Below are positions 37,030 to 50,420 of a stretch of DNA of 64,000 nt, in pieces. The translations under genes were made by a program, and so were the position numbers. The stretch is from assembly GCF_037975245.1 (NCBI RefSeq), contig NC_092565.1, positions 21,717,499 through 21,781,498 on the forward strand, in the 5' to 3' direction. Source of the DNA: Apostichopus japonicus. Taxonomy: Eukaryota > Echinodermata > Holothuroidea > Aspidochirotida > Stichopodidae. Position 1 is the stretch's first letter. The number at the start of each line of letters is the position of its first letter. The notes beneath the pieces were generated by a model that did no database searches, was not told where the DNA came from, and saw nothing but the letters and a program-made list of their open reading frames with translations.

Positions 37030-38300
37030 TTGATCTTAGCCAGGAGACTTTCTAAAAAACTCATACATATTTTAGCAAGTACTTGGCTAAAATTGGTGAA
37101 TGCTAGGTCTCCACACTAGTACACAAGTACACATGTACTCAAGTCTATTCAACCAAATAAACATCAATCCCCAACCCGTAGCTTGCCCCTGAACTTGTGC
37201 TGTTGAGTCACTGTTGGAAGGAAGTTGTGACCCAAAAATATGTTCAACGTCCCATTAAGAGAGTGGTCACAGCAGCTATATAGCGCATTAACTGTTAGTA
37301 TAAATTACTATATCCCTGTTTATCACAAATAAGTTAACAAATTTTTTTGATGATTTCGTACTTTACAATTTACCCATAGTTAACAAATCCATACACCTGA
37401 AATGAATTTGTTTGTCCAATTCTCAAGTTATCTGTTTAGCTAGGTATTAAGTACAGGATATATCTCTCCAGTGTAAAATACACAATATACTGAAACAATA
37501 GACAGTGCTTTATAGTGCCAAATGAAAAGTTGACAGCTGTATGGATAAAAGGGCCTGGTAAGATAAGTGTATTTACAAATTGTTACTTTAATTTTCACAA
37601 ATTATGGTAAATAAAAAAAAAATAGATATGCAATTGCTATTAATTAAACAAAATTTGAGGCAATTATATATGTTCAGTTTGATTTCTAAAAGGTAAAAAT
37701 CTGGAATCATATAGATAGTCTGACATTGACCATTAATTTATTTATGTTTCAGCTAATTAGTAATAGGCAAATATGTTACCGTAAAGTCTAATGATACTGG
37801 GCAAGTGGGCCACTAGTAATGACAACTGTATACACAAAAGCTTCCTCATTACAAACTCTGAGCACATATTATGGCATTACATAAGTTTACAAAACAGGAA
37901 AAAAGAACAGAACAGAAAACCAAGGGCTTGAGGCCTACAGTAGCTAATATTTTAACACAAATTCACCTGGTAGGCAACTGATTATCAACTCAGAACCAAA
38001 ACATCAGACAGATTCAGGCCTCTTGACAGTCCCACAGGAATTTGCAACATTCACTTGTGGACACCAACCTACTTGGTAAGCTGATAACTTCTGCAGTTTA
38101 ATGTAAATCCTATCCAATATCCAGCATTGACTAATCTTCATGTGTGGAGATGCTCTTCACTGATCTGACAAATCAATGCTGCCACCAACCACTTTAATAA
38201 CAACTGCTAGGAATCAATGACCCCTCTCTGAATTTATCTAATTAATTCCAAATGTTTGAAAACTTTCCAACAAATCCACCCTGTAAAAGTATAAATTTCA
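37030..38300. other. Gene-free AT-rich stretch
   Basis: Nothing recognised: no transposon ends, no coding signal. Confidence 0.4.
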
Positions 38301-38329
38301 GATAAATGGACAGACCTCTTATAGCTATG

Positions 38330-39135
38330 CCAGACCAGTACCTGGGCAGAAAATAACCTTTGACCTGTCCACTTCAACCTGAGCTAAACAATTTAGCATA
38401 AAGAACATTCAATTACAAGCAGTCCGTTCTCTGAAAGAAATACTGTAGTTATTGTGCAATAGTAAGCAGATTTCAGGGACTACTTGGTATGTAGTACTCA
38501 AGATTTATATACCAAACCTTTGAAAACTGAAGTTCAAAAAATTTGTTGTCCATCACTGAAAACAATATACCAACAACAGAATTCTGCAATGGGCCTCTAT
38601 ACCAAGGATCAGATTCATCAAAGCTTGACCACCAGATGAAATCTGTTTAAATTTGTTTATATTTTCACAACTGCTGTCTTAATATGACATCTGACCTCAC
38701 CGTAAATGATAGCAGTCAAGACTCCCTGAGTAGCATCCATCAAGTACCAGATTCACTTACAAGGTGAACTTGATGAGTTTGAAGGTTTACAAGGCTTCTG
38801 GTTTTGGCTTCCACTGATCTCAAATGACCTTTGACCTCCACAAAAACCATTACCAACCATGAATTCAGCACAAACGTACCAATCATGCCACTAATCAAAT
38901 ATGGACAGTTTGAGTTATCATTTCTACAATTTCCTCGATGTTTTGACCACTGTTGCCCTCAAATGACCTTTGACCACTATATACCAACCTCAATACAACC
39001 CAAAACTCCATTAAGAGGCAACTACTGTACACACCAAGTATGAGATTGAACACAGCTTGTCTTATTGAGTTATATCATGTTAACAAGGTTTCAATGTTTT
39101 GACCATTGATGGTCCCATAGAACCTTTGACCTCCA
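38330..39135. repeat. Degenerate tandem repeat containing DR1 nuclear-receptor motifs
   Basis: Units of about 135-160 bp carry a GACCTTTGACC core. The best match, TGACCTTTGACCT at 38825-38837, is an exact DR1 on the minus strand (AGGTCAAAGGTCA). Others are at 38964-38976 (TGACCTTTGACCA), 39120-39132 (GAACCTTTGACCT) and near 38355 (AACCTTTGACCT), with a worn copy near 38690. HNF4, RXR:PPAR and COUP-TF bind DR1 sites in animals. Whether these act as sites here is unknown. Confidence 0.5.
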
Positions 39136-39262
39136 TCATAACTACCAAGTACTCATTGAGGGGGCACCTACGACCCATTTTTGTTTTCAAACTTTTGATA
39201 ATTTGGTCACTGGTCACATATCATGGCTTGATCACCAATGACAAAAGTAGCTGCAGACTCAA

Positions 39263-40290
39263 TAAGGGGCATCTATGTACTACAGTAAGTGTAAAGTTCA
39301 TAGAATGAGGGGCATCTATGTACTACAGTAAGTGTGAAGTTCATAGAATGAGGGGCATCTATGTACTACAGTAAGTGTGAAGTTCATAGAATGAGGGGCA
39401 TCTATGTACTACAGTAAGCAGTGGCGTAGGAAGGTACTTTCGAGTGGGGGCGCTGAAGACTGATGGCCGGCCTGGGGGAGGGGTCTAAGGGGAGGGGGTA
39501 TCCCCCTCCCCCTTTGGATTTTTTTTGCATTTCCAGGTGGCCTCAGATGCAATTTGGTGCAATATAGCACACTTCAACCCACCCACTCCATTTTGTATAT
39601 AATTTTGCATTTTCACCTGGCCTTAGATGCAATTTGGTGCTCCAAATGAGATTTTTTTCTCATTTGGAAATGAAAAAGGGGTTTTCTGACTTGCGAAGCG
39701 GGGGGGGGGGGGGCGGAATGATACTTCTGCCCCTCCACATTTTTCACTGGGGGGCTGGCGCCCCCCCAGCCCCCCCCCGGTTCCTACGCCCTTGACAGTA
39801 AGTGTGAAGTTAATAGAATGAGGGGCATCTATGTACTACAGTAAGTGTAAAGTTCATACAATGAGGGGCATCTATGTACTACAGTAAGTGTGAAGTTCGT
39901 AGAATGAGGGGCATCTATGTACTACAGTAAGTGTGAAGTTCATACAATGAGGGGCATCTATGTACTACAGTAAGTGTGAAGTTCATAGAATGAGGGGCAT
40001 CTATGTACTACAGTAAGTGTGAAGTTCATAGAATGAGGGGCATCTATGTACTACAGTTAGTGTGAAGTTCATACAATGAGGGGCATCTATGTACTACAGT
40101 TAGTGTGAAGTTCATAGAATGAGGGACATCTATGTACTACAGTAAGTGTGAAGTTCATACAATGAGGGGCATCTATGTACTACAGTAAGTGTGAAGTTCA
40201 TACAATGAGGGGCATCTATGTACTACAGTAAGTGTGTAGGTCATACAATGAGGGGCATCTATGTACTACAGTAAGTGTGTAGGTCATACA
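39263..40290. repeat. 43-bp minisatellite, about 15 copies, interrupted by a transposon
   Basis: The unit starts GAGGGGCATCTATGTACTAC and continues AGTAAGTGTGAAGTTCATAGAAT. The copies are very alike, with small variants (TTAGTG for TAAGTG, GTAGGTC for GAAGTTC, ATACAAT for ATAGAAT), so the array is recently homogenised. It is split at 39419-39794 by a hAT-like MITE. Confidence 0.95.
39419..39794. mobile_element. hAT-like MITE, 376 bp, inside the minisatellite
   Basis: Termini CAGTGGCGTAGGAAGG and GGTTCCTACGCCCTTG. The 8-bp duplication ACAGTAAG (39411-39418 and 39795-39802) comes from the repeat unit itself. It is near-identical to the copy at 28819-29179, differing mainly in homopolymer lengths, which suggests both jumped fairly recently. 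Confidence 0.92.
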
Positions 40291-42950
40291 ATCTACACGT
40301 GAAGTGTTATCATGTTTACAAGCCGAGGTGTCGAACACACAAACACATGCATTCGGCAAGGAATCAAGACAGGATACTACTTTGCAGAGTCATACCGAAG
40401 AAAACTGTGAAATTGTTTCACGGTAGCTGTGAATGCACACCTGAAAACTCAAGAGAATATACACCAGAGAAATGTGCCTGTCTTTAGTGATCTGCATTTG
40501 ATTGTGGCCAAATGTGTAGAATGTTATGTGTTTTTATATCACTGTAATGACATGGTAATTGACAAATCAAATATATAACACCATAGATAATTTAAAAACT
40601 GATCTGTAAAAGAAATCATACAACGTGGGTGAAAATATAGATCTCTATGTATAATTATGTTTGTTTTTTTTTAAACCCGGGACTTCTTTCCCCTTAAAAT
40701 ATGACACAGTAATATACAGTAGAAATGAAGTATTTTTGCTGAGCCTAACCAAGGATTTTCCTGATGAAAGCTCATTTTCATCTTGCAACAAAATTCCAAA
40801 GATACTCTAAATCTATTGGCATTTTCCTGAGAGTTTCATACTGCAATTGAACTTTGGGATCCCCCCCCCCCCTTTTTTATTTTGGCTCTCAACATGTACA
40901 CACTGTAGTGTAGCTATCACATTGCATTAGTCTGGCCTGTACGTTTGAAGGCAAGATTTGTTGGCACCCAAATCACAATTTTCCGTTTTGTGAAACAATG
41001 GTGTAGCATACCTGTGATTGTTCCCACCTGCAGCTGGCAAACATCCTTAGATTGGACTATATACCCATGCCAGAACAAATTGGTGTGCACTGTTTCATTG
41101 TTGTAATTCAATGTTTTGAACAGGTTGACAATTTGCTTTCATTTTGTTCTACCGTGTCTTCTACACAATACATGTTTATTCAGAACCATGAGATCTTATA
41201 CACATATATTATAGCACAGCTTAATGGATGTTTATCGAGCATTAGTTAGTTACTACAGTAGAAGGTTGGATGGTCATGTCACTACAGGATTTTAAAGTTC
41301 CTTCATATGTTCCAGGAAGCCAGTCAAGGAATAACCTTTTCTGTTTTGAATAAGGCTACAAAGTTATCCTATTGTCATCAAAAGGAAACAATGGCGGTTC
41401 CAGCAGCTTGTTCAGCTGCTATATCCTTCTTCTATTATTAATAAAAGTCACCAGTCTGTTGCCATGGTTCACTGACCTTTACCACCCATATTATATAAAA
41501 GGACAAAGTGCAATTTTCCTGTGGTTTTACTTGTTAGTGGTCTGATATATAAGCTCTATTTATATAATTACAAAGACACGCCTCTACCATACTTACAAGG
41601 GAAACCCATAACTATTTTCTGTATTATCATGATTCATTATCATGTACTATAGTTGTTAGTGTACATGTCTACATAAGCTGTGCACATAAATAATTCAATA
41701 TGCTGAAATAGTCAACAATTTCTAATAGCATGCTATACTGTACAGGTATATTAATCCTTACTAAATATGGAATAATAAGCTTGTCTTTAGGTGCACATTC
41801 ATCGTTTCTGGCATCATGATTTCAATTTTTTTTTTGGCAGGAGGGGTGGGGGGGGGGGGAGAATATTGTCTACCATTAAATCTATATTTTTTGAAAAGTG
41901 CACTATAACAATGGCAAGTTCCATTAATTGAACACTGTGATATTTATTACCAGCATTGTATGGGCCAATGATTTTGTCTAGAGCTATTCCTGTAACAATG
42001 TTTTGTTTTAAACTGGTAGTTTTGTAGAGTGAGTGTATTAAGTTTACCATGCATTTAGTTTCAGTGTTGTTAGGATTCTATAAGTGAGCTAAACTTAGCT
42101 TCATCTCAAATTCCAGGCCTAAAGGAAAAGCCTGAATGAATTTGAACAACTCAGCTTAAACTTAAACAGCTAATTCAAATTCCAAAAAAAAGGGGTACTT
42201 CAATTCATATGCTAATTATTATTTTGGCAAGAAGCTGAAACAATAGAGGGAATAAAAAATTGTTGAATACAATTTCAAATCAATTGCTTGTAATAGCTGC
42301 TGACAAAATAACAGTTGCACCTAAAGTACAGCGACAAAATTGACTTTACTGTAACTTAAAAACTATTGAAATATCCCTGCAGCTGGTTTTTAAAAATTCA
42401 ATGTTTGCTTTCTTTTTTGCACACATGTGTTTAATTAATATTTATCCAAGTTTAAAGAGCATTCAATATGGTCATATCCCATAAATGACCTCTTCGTTCC
42501 CAAACTTTACTTTCATATTCTATGGACATGCATCATAACAAGTTTGTTTGAGTATTGTATGCTTTGTCAATCTATGGAAGGCCATATATGACAACAATCT
42601 CTGCCAACTTTACAGAAAGGTGATGGATTTGGTGTCATTGGAAAGTGGTTGTTCTAGAGTGTAGAGGGTGGCTAACTAACTGGTAATAGGCTCAACAGAC
42701 TCAGCAAACTCATTTTATTTCTAAGACTATACAATATAGTACGTTTCTCTTGCAACGTTCGCTGCATAGGCGTATTTGTCTAAAAACCAAATGTGTGTAT
42801 GCTATTAGTTTCACATTGCTGTATTTGAGGGGCAGTGCTACTAGACCATACTTAATGTAAAGATTGTGATAGAAAACAGAGAAAAAACTGCTTATCTACT
42901 GAAAAAGCCTGTGTAAGAAGGGTAGAGGGGTTGGTGTTTCGATCCTAGCA
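40291..42950. other. Gene-free stretch
   Basis: Only homopolymers (C run near 40860, T/G runs near 41830-41860) and AT-rich unique DNA. No gene or element is supported. Confidence 0.4.
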
Positions 42951-42951
42951 G

Positions 42952-43047
42952 GATCTTCTTGCGAGGCTAGCTGAAATGAAAACAAACTAAGAAATTCCTA
43001 GTGTGTTCTTAGTTTATTTCATTTCAGTTAGCCTCTGCAGAAGATAC
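42952..43047. repeat. Fold-back hairpin, 42-bp arms
   Basis: The left arm 42952-42993 (GATCTTCTTGCGAGGCTAGC, then TGAAATGAAAACAAACTAAGAA) pairs with the right arm 43006-43047 (TTCTTAGTTTATTTCATTTC, then AGTTAGCCTCTGCAGAAGATAC) with few mismatches, around a 12-nt loop. It is most likely a small palindromic MITE. A hairpin RNA is possible if it is transcribed. Confidence 0.75.
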
Positions 43048-43919
43048 TTCAAGGCTTTATATGTCAGGCACTCTAACTTTTACCAATATACCTTACAAAT
43101 GCTTAACATAGTTGCTGCTGTAGTAGTTTTATTGGGAAAAAACAAGGCCAATTAGTGGCTCCACTTTTGTAGGCTTTAATAACTTTAATAAAGTTGAGAT
43201 GTCTGTAAATTGGCAACGCAGAATTATGAAACGATAAGTTCAAAATCTATAGTCAACACCAAGTCTAATGTGTTTGTTCAAGTACAAGCCATCCCACCCG
43301 ATGTACCTTAAATTTAATGCACATCAGTGCTACACCCAAGCATTAGCAAAATTATTAAAAATGACTTACAAGTTTTTCAAAAGTACTTTCTTTGAGCTTC
43401 TCACTCTCCCAATGATAATCATAATCCTATACTTGTAAAGTAAACCTTATTAAGAACACTTTTGTAGTATACCTACAACCAAGCATAATAAAAGTTGTTA
43501 TTGTTATGATGTTGCTAGGGCAAATGTAGCTAATTAATTTTTAATTGCACGCCAACATGTTCAAGGACAAAATTGTTCATAGCATTTCATTCATAATACA
43601 ACATTGTCACATATATACTACGTAAAGCTAACCTTTGTAGAAAGTAGAACATGACAAATTTACATCGTTACAGTATACTACATAGAAAAGCCACCGCAAT
43701 TGAAACGGAAGTTTGTTTATCTGATTAATTCTCAAGAGGTTTCTTGTCACATAGTTGTGAAAAAAATTAAACATATGAACCTGATATGATCTAAGAAGCT
43801 TACTCAAGTCTTGGTATCTGAGAAAACACTTAAGTTTCATGACCAATTTATCTGTATTTCCGTTTATGTTTAACTCGATCTATATAACATGGAGGGCCGG
43901 TCCACAGAATCGATGATTA

Positions 43920-44215
43920 ACTGGTAAAGAGTTTAAAATTTGGAATTAAATTTCATATTATCAAGAATCTTTAATCTTCATGGTTGATAACATCTTTAAA
44001 GTTTAATCACAGTGGTGCATTCTGGGAGCTTTCCTGCCCATGATCTGTAAAACTTGATCATTTACATCACTTGTTACCTTCCAACGGTACTTGGGGGTTA
44101 AGTGAGAAGACCAAAAATTGGCAAGGTAATATATTAAAACCATACATAGAAGGTATCCTTCTCTGATTATACTGTACATACACTGCACAGATAACATGGA
44201 GGGCCGATTCCAATT
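43920..44215. repeat. Dispersed repeat R3, copy 1
   Basis: About 290 bp shared with 45985-46272. Common blocks include CTGGTAAAGA, TTAAATTTCATATTATCAAG, AGTGGTGCATTCTGGGAG, CTTGATCATTTA and TGTACATACACTG. GCATTCTGGGA resembles half of the ZNF143/Staf binding motif. GGAGGGCCG occurs just outside each end of copy 1 (about 43890 and 44199). Confidence 0.7.
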
Positions 44216-45984
44216 TGGTTTGCCTATAAATAGAATTTCATAGAAATTCAAAGATCATAATTAATAATTAAATTCCTCAAAATATGCAGCAGTGATCTGT
44301 TGATCATGTTCTAGGCACCATATTGTTACATACGACATGAAAACATGCACTTCCGCCTCACAGAATCCATGATACGAATGACTAACGAATGCATCGAGAG
44401 TCTTAAGGCCTGGGTATTTGTCAGACAGTATTTAATTGGATCGCAACTGGTGCTTTGGTTTGAGAATTGAAGTCCCTTTATAGAGGAAATGAAAGCTTTA
44501 AGGCAACTTTTAAATGAGGTATGAAAGGTCTTTAAAACTGAGAAATCATAAAAAAAATAAAGTATGAAATTCTCTGTACTGTATACATGTACTGTATATA
44601 TGTAGTTCAATTATCAGATGATACTTGATACCTGTTACCTGATAACACGATCTAGCTACTGTATATAACCTAAATGAGATTGGATACATGCAATATAAAG
44701 TACAAATTATGCATATGAAACAATCACTCAGCTATAAAAGCACATAGGATGAGCTGACGTAATACTGTTTAGATCCATTAGTCAACACGAACAGGTTATA
44801 AACTGTGAAGGTCAATTAGTATTTCTAAATATGCTAGACAAACATGAATATTAAAAAGGTAACCTTCTATAATACCACTATAACCTCTCTTCTACACTAA
44901 ACAAATTTAATGCTCAATGTCCAGCTGTCTGCAAAGTACGTTGACCCAGTCAACTTAGTATTTCCTGGATTAGAAACTTTGGCAAAGTAGAATTTTAAAA
45001 TTGATTTTGCACAACTTAAGCATTCTACATTCTTAGAGACAACAGTTTTCCAGCTACCATGTTACTGCAGGAAATATCAGGGAATGATTTAGTGTTCCAA
45101 TGTTGTGTAGCAATTTTGAAGGCCTGGAATTTTGTATCAAGGTTATATTACTTCTTTGGTTCTTGTGTACCAAAAGTGCTAAAATATCTTCACATTTTGC
45201 ATAGCAATTTGCCCATTTTGCAAAACAACAACAGATGAATTCATTCCCTGAGTGTTCAGTTGCAAACTGTAATAAAATTTTACCAGAAATAGCTTACTTT
45301 CAATGACAACCAATCATGACTAATTCATCACATGAAATTTAACAGTGGTTCAAGGACAGCAAAGCTCACAACCAATTCCCACCATAACAGAAGTCCCTAT
45401 TTATAAACGGTGCCACTGGACTGCAAGCAAACAAAGTAGTCTTACAAAAGCCTGTGGATGACTCCCATTGTATACATGGCTAGTCCCTGACCTACATCCT
45501 ATTTGGTATTTATGCTGGTTCACAAAGTTGTACACAGCTGTTCAGGCTACTGCTCAGGCTATCTCCAGGCTGCAAAACTATATGACAATGCTATTTATTG
45601 ATCATGTATCATGTATCGAAAGTAAAATTTCCTACTTTGGTAGTTGCTGTGAGAGTTGACTAACTTGCAACAATACATTGTAAGCACAGTTACAGTAATC
45701 TGTAAGATCTGTGTGTGTACTCTAATAAAACTCCCTTCAGTACCTGTAATTTGGAACTGACTGAAAGCTGATTATTGAAATACTTGGAAATTTACATCCC
45801 TAATGAAGCTTTAATAATTCATTCAAACAACTGATCTTCATTCCAACAAATCTATGGTTAGATCAGCAGTGCAGTACCTCAAAGATGAAGTAATAGATCT
45901 CGGGAAACTTTGAGGCCTATGATAATTCAAACATGCTTTGGGGCATGTTTAAAAAGCATACTTATGCTAAAAGCAAATAGAACA

Positions 45985-46272
45985 GAGCTGGTAAAGAAAT
46001 TAAGAATATAAATTTTAGGACTTAAATTTCATATCATCAAGACTCTTATCTTCATCGCTGTCAACGTTTTTTTAAGTTTAATCATGTAGTGGTGCATTCT
46101 GGGAGTTGTCCTGCCGATGATCCGTAAACTTGATCATTTAAAATCACCTGTTACCTTCCAAATGGTTAGGGGTTGAATGAGAAGTTTGGGATAAAAAAAT
46201 ATTCTAAAACTAACCATGCTTAGAAAGGTATCTTTCTCTGATTATGCTACTGTACATACACTGAATATATAT
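45985..46272. repeat. Dispersed repeat R3, copy 2
   Basis: Diverged copy of 43920-44215 in the same orientation, about 2 kb away, with AGTGGTGCATTCTGGGAG and TGTACATACACTG conserved. Either a segmental duplication or two insertions of one element. Confidence 0.7.
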
Positions 46273-47508
46273 TGGCAATTAAAACTCTGTAGAATGTCCT
46301 AACTCCTATTCAATGGATGTTCATATGCAACAAGGTTGAATAAGTTTCTTCTAAATGAATCAGTATTGAGAAAAATCATATTTCAAAACGTGACATAAAT
46401 TTACACATGATTCTGTAAATAGCCTGTCGCAGAGGTGAAGAAAAACTGCGTTTTCACACTGTATATATATCCAAAGTGGCTCTAAATGTTTTATTCGATG
46501 ACCAACGTTACAACAGTTATTGCACTGTACCAAACACTGTACCTATCAATGTTCTCTTTTCTTTTCCTAACAATTAGGCCGGAGTATGTCATTCCCCCTT
46601 CATTTGCATGATGACAACATCTAAATAACACTTTTTTACTGTTAACTTGTACGAAGACAAGTGATTAGGTACTGACTGATACAATTACTGTAAGTTGTAA
46701 CCTTGCAGGAACAAGGGGATGAAAAAAAAAAACTAACCATAAATGAAATTGCAGGTGTTCCCATTTGTTGCTACCATTACAGAAATCTAAGTAATCCATG
46801 TTTTGGTCGACTGTACTCTCCCCCTCTGTTATCCAAATGTTATTACTTCCTATCCTGTCTGGTAAGGATGATTAAATTCTAAACCACAGGACAAACTATT
46901 CTTGTATTTTGGAAACAGGAAAGCAAGTCAAAACTTCCCATGTGACAGGGATAAGGTTCATCACATGGATGGGGCTACTTCGTACAAGTTTTTAATCATT
47001 CACATTTTTGACAAACCGGTGTGTATGTACAAGCTTAGTTCAAGTTTGATTAAACACAATAGATGTAGCTTTATATGTTTGTAGCACACAACATCAAGTG
47101 AATTACTTGATTTTACAGTATGTATGTCACTGGTGCATGAGGTGGTTTATCTAAGATGCTAAGATGTTGGAGAAGATGCTGCTCAAGAAAACACATTTTA
47201 ATGAGTGCGATACGAAACAGCCTGGGCTCACAATAGTTTGTACAGCACACATATTTTCTAGTGGCATTGTCAGAAAATTTGAACTAGGAGTGGCACACAA
47301 AGAAATGAATGTCCACCTCGGGATGGGGGGGGGGTATAAGGTCCCAGTTTGGGTCAAGGGAGTATTTGAAGACCCCTGAAATTAATTGTAGTTTTCTAAA
47401 TTGCCGCTCCCATCCAGTCTCTAGATTTGTTGGATTCTGCCATTTACTATAAACTACAGTAAAAGAAGTGTTGTTCTCAATTAATATATGAAGAAGAAAA
47501 CAACTACT
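46273..47508. other. Gene-free stretch
   Basis: No coding signal, repeat ends or RNA gene recognised. There is a G run near 47327. Confidence 0.4.
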
Positions 47509-47512
47509 TTAA

Positions 47513-47877
47513 AGGGTGTGAAGACTTGCGCACAAAAAAAACGTCTAATGCTGGTAATTTGACCTAGTTTCGAATGAGGTGTAACAGAAGTGTTAGACAC
47601 CACCATCGATCCCAGAAAATACCCACACAGCTTGAGCTTGCTAACGTCGGTAATTAGACACTAGTGTACAGTCAGTAGTACATACAGCTACGGTCAATAC
47701 CCAAAACACAGTGTACATAGCAGCGTGGACATCTCAGGTCTAGATAAAGATAACAAGGTATCACATCTCATTACTGTCTGCATTTTGTAGCAACACGAAC
47801 CAAACGTCACTTGCAAGCAACGGAAAGTTAACTTTTTCAGATGGCAGCACCGGGTTTGGGGCGAGTCTTCAATGCCT
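47513..47877. mobile_element. TTAA-site MITE, copy C
   Basis: Ends AGGGTGTGAAGACTTGCGC and GGCGAGTCTTCAATGCCT, flanked by TTAA at 47509-47512 and 47878-47881. It is uninterrupted, contains the GCAAGCAACGGAAAGTTAAC block, and is about 365 bp long. Confidence 0.88.
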
Positions 47878-47881
47878 TTAA

Positions 47882-50420
47882 CTATGTACTGTAATTCTGT
47901 TACAATCTAGTTAACATTTAATTTATTAAATTTGCATAGCACGGAATGTTAAGTGTCATTCTCAAAATAATTTGAAAAGGACAAAACAACTTTGTTGCTG
48001 TCCAAAAAAAAGCCTAATTATAAGTTAATGTCAGATTCTAACCAAGGAACAATGGGATTGTAATGCTATGCCTTATAAACATAAGTCCTGACCATAGAGT
48101 TGTCTTGACTTTGACTGTGGGTCTGTTTCAAGAAAGGAGTAGTATCATTATTTGCTTCATTCTTCAAATAAATTCATTGAGACATAGCCTATCCATACCA
48201 AGTTGTGCTATGATTTAACTTTCTACTAATTGAAACTGAAAACACAAGATAACCTCAACACGAGTAAAGTATTACGTATGATATTTTATGGTGTATATGT
48301 AACTGATGAAAACATCCTAGCCCTAACATTTTTTACAAATTTTGGAATCCTGTTGGTGTAATCACACTTTGTCAGTTTCTTTACTTCTCATTCACTAGTA
48401 AGCAACATCTATAACAGCTACGTTGTTTACATTTGCTTGGAATGTTAGAATTTCAAAACAGCTCCTTTTCCAGTAGTGACAATTAACAACCACAGTTTGA
48501 ACCAGACATTTGTAGACCTTATAAACACTGTGCACTATTACCGACATTCATTTCTTGGTTTATATCTGACGTCAGTTACCAATTTTTTTGGGCAATTTGT
48601 ATAGTAATACATAACAGCATTTAACCTTGTATGGGTAAAACAACTTGCATAAATGTATGAATAAAGAAAGTATTTTGTAGGCTTCAAGTCGAACCTCGAT
48701 CATTATGCATTCAATCTCAATGGGATAAATAATCTTTTTCATTTTGGTGCTAATGTGTACTAAATAATGCATTTTTCATTTACTTACATTAAATGAGAAT
48801 GATTTTGTTATTATTTACTACACGATAGCACCAAAACGTTTTTGAACGGTTAGGGACCAGTTGGGTTTTGTTATATAATGGATGCATAATGTGACTTTCA
48901 AAGTACATACTATAGCCTTGTTCCTTTTTGTAGAGACAAGTGGGCAAACTTAAGAAAGGCTTAAAAAACAATGACTACATTACTAATACTGTATGATTAA
49001 TACAACCTGTATGTATCATATACAGATCACCAAAAAGAAAGTGATAATAGCATCCATTCTAAATTTATAAGTCCTAAGCTAAGCCTAGCCAGTCTACATA
49101 CATAGCCGGGCTTACTGTACATGTTAATACTACTGGGAGATTTCAACATAATCCAGGAAGAAAGCTAAGATATGCTGAATTCATTGAAAAAATAATGTGA
49201 CTTACCAACAAATTACGCCCACCATACATGTTATTATTCCAACATTGCTGTTAAATGTGAGATAATAAATTAATTGTTGCTCTAGGCTAGTTAAATACAG
49301 GTATTAGGTGTTTGAACATGATAATCCTTGAACATATTCAAGCTATTTAGTAAAGATTGATGACGAAAATACATCCAAAGTAGAAAAACAGCAGCTTGAT
49401 CCACTTAAAAATACAAATATACACAACAAAATCCTTCACTAATCTGGAGAAGAAATCTGCTGATCTTATTTGACACGAATGCCGAAAAAACTTCCTCTTT
49501 GTGTGAAAAACCACAGTCATGACCTGTGACCTTTCCTGTAGCAATTGAAAATTTGGCTTTATTTCAATACTGCGCTAAATTAAGGACATGATCAAAGACA
49601 AATTTTGTCTTCTAAACATAACGTTATAACTGATATTTCTTGTTTATTGAAAATTAATTCTAAAAATTAGCAGTCGATTACAAGAGAGATCCTTCCTAGA
49701 ATAGGCCAACATTTGCATAGCGAGTAAACAGAAATGGTGTTGCGAAATACCTACGCAAATTGTACGTCCTAAGTCCGATAAGCTTCTCTCTGCAAAATAC
49801 ACTAATTTCTTCACGACTTTCCGTTTTCTCCTCACTCGAAGATGACTTGAAACAATATGAATCTTTTGTTGTGATTACATCTAGGAAAACGACAGTGTAT
49901 TTCCAGAAATTGTGGTTTTGAGAAATTCAACCCTTTCGTGACATGAAGGTTTGTTTTGGAACTGTCATCCAAAGGCTCAAGGCCATAGATACACAGAATG
50001 ACGAAGGTAATAGCCAATCACAATGAGACTTTGGGGGGGCTCGACTTAAGGCCCGCCCCTCTTATTCAATGCAAATCTCCCTATAGTAAAGAGAATTAAT
50101 TGATCACTTTTTGTAAATAATTGTTATTTTTACAACAAAGAGGGATATTAGTCAAATCAATGAAACGTTCATCAGTTAAGACAAATAATTTTAAATGTTT
50201 TCTTGGTGCAAATGTGGTACTGCATACAAGAATTTGCTAGATTTAGTAATAGATAGACAGGATGATTACGCAATTTGCTATTATTCTCCTTACTTCCTCA
50301 CAAACCAGAAGGATCTAGTCTCTGGAATATCTTTGATAGGCGGTCACGTGTCCATAACATTGGAGATGTGTTGCAATAATACAAAATAGCACGTTAAAGT
50401 CAACGTAAAAGAGTATGTGG
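47882..50420. other. Gene-free stretch
   Basis: No recognisable exon. Near 50010 the plus strand has AGCCAATCAC (a CCAAT-box core) next to GGCCCGCCCC (about 50050), so a promoter element is possible, but this is weak. Confidence 0.35.

Noticed and set aside
39263-40290. CRISPR-like or coding tandem array
   Set aside because: Simple 43-bp minisatellite with no spacers; units contain stops in all frames used.
49644-50017. Minus-strand ORFs of 61-63 residues as the CREBRF first exon
   Set aside because: No resemblance to the CREBRF N-terminus and no suitable donor in phase with the exon at 27118.
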